From NCBI GenBank assembly GCA_945952355.1, contig CAMFIW010000233.1, positions 1-5,488 on the forward strand: 5,488 bases of DNA. The letters run 5' to 3'. This stretch comes from an uncultured Phenylobacterium sp. (GTDB lineage: Bacteria > Pseudomonadota > Alphaproteobacteria > Caulobacterales > Caulobacteraceae). This document shows positions 5,223 to 5,488 of this stretch, one piece after another. Position numbers and translations under genes: made by a program. The number at the start of each line of letters is the position of its first letter. Within the stretch, counting starts at the first letter, position 1. The notes beneath the pieces were generated by a model that was not told where the DNA came from, did not search any database, and was given only the letters and a program-made list of their open reading frames with translations.

Positions 5223-5488
5223 TCAGAACCCCTTGAGGTCGGGGTCGAGCGTCTGGCCGACGTCCAATTGGACGCCGAAGCTGTTCAGCATCATCGAGAC
5301 CTGGGTGTACTGGCCGGCGGTGAACACCACGTCCATGCACTGCTTGTCGCTGAAATGGGTCTTCAGCGCTGCCCAGGTGGCGGTGGTGATAAACTGGTCG
5401 TGGTGTAGTTCGTCCGCCGCCTGCATCAGCGCCTTGTCGGCGGCGCTCCAGCCCGCCGCGTCGGGGCCCGCCTTGATACGGGCGATCT
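5223..5488 (-). CDS. Carboxymuconolactone decarboxylase (AhpD-like) family protein, C-terminal part
   Basis: The frame is open from the right edge to a TGA at 5225-5223, so this is the last 87 residues of a longer gene; the methionine at 5426 is internal. Visible sequence begins IARIKAGPDAAGWSAADKAL and continues with AADELHHDQFITTATWAAL, then QCMDVVFTAGQYTQVSMMLNSFGVQLD. This matches the C-terminal helical part of CMD-family proteins, where a late helix reads like LMDLVFTVGQYNLVSM. The family includes AhpD-type alkylhydroperoxidases with a CxxC/CxxxH-type active site and lactone decarboxylases. Any redox motif would lie outside the window, so activity cannot be judged. It is the upstream partner of the SDR gene, with a two-base gap. 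Confidence 0.8.
   Translation of the reverse strand, partial: IARIKAGPDAAGWSAADKALMQAADELHHDQFITTATWAALKTHFSDKQCMDVVFTAGQYTQVSMMLNSFGVQLDVGQTLDPDLKGF
5229..5234 (-). promoter_or_regulatory. Ribosome binding site that decides the SDR start
   Basis: On the minus strand AAGGGG lies eight bases before the GTG at 5220-5218 and within the last codons of the preceding gene. It supports the GTG start and coupling of the two genes. Confidence 0.6.

Overview
The window is GC-rich (roughly two thirds GC by eye) and densely coding. It looks like ordinary chromosomal sequence from an alphaproteobacterium. Protein style, mostly C/G third codon positions, a long-form PurC, a COG1228-type secreted amidohydrolase and an SDR/carboxymuconolactone-decarboxylase pair all suggest the Caulobacterales (Phenylobacterium/Caulobacter type). 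That placement is an inference; no rRNA or other marker gene is present. I see no tRNA, rRNA, insertion sequence, phage gene, CRISPR array or origin.

Layout: positions 1-31 may be the last codons of a plus-strand gene. Positions 36-605 (minus) encode an exported Bcp/PrxQ-like peroxiredoxin. A 98-bp divergent intergenic region follows. Next comes a plus-strand pair 11 bp apart: purC (SAICAR synthase, long form; 704-1660) and a secreted metal-dependent amidohydrolase (1672-2979). An AHSA1/SRPBCC protein (2976-3482, minus) converges on the amidohydrolase. A 116-bp divergent region, 3483-3598, contains a perfect FNR/FixK-type box, TTGAT-N4-ATCAA. A double-hotdog thioesterase-like gene (3599-4417, plus) leaves that region and converges on an SDR oxidoreductase (4414-5220, minus). 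The SDR is tightly coupled to an upstream carboxymuconolactone decarboxylase (AhpD-like) family gene that runs off the right edge (5223 to beyond 5488).

How the genes may work together: purC makes a purine intermediate and is probably co-transcribed with the amidohydrolase by proximity; no metabolic link is evident. The thioesterase-like protein, the SDR and the CMD-family protein resemble the accessory enzymes found near acyl-CoA, steroid or aromatic degradation genes, but no substrate can be read from this sequence. The FNR/FixK-type box suggests oxygen- or redox-responsive control of the SRPBCC gene, the thioesterase gene, or both.

I did not find a convincing undescribed system. The two most distinctive signals are the perfect FNR/FixK-type palindrome and the reuse of one CTAG tetranucleotide as both stop codons at two separate convergent gene junctions. 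All long overlapping frames in this GC-rich sequence are judged to be shadows.
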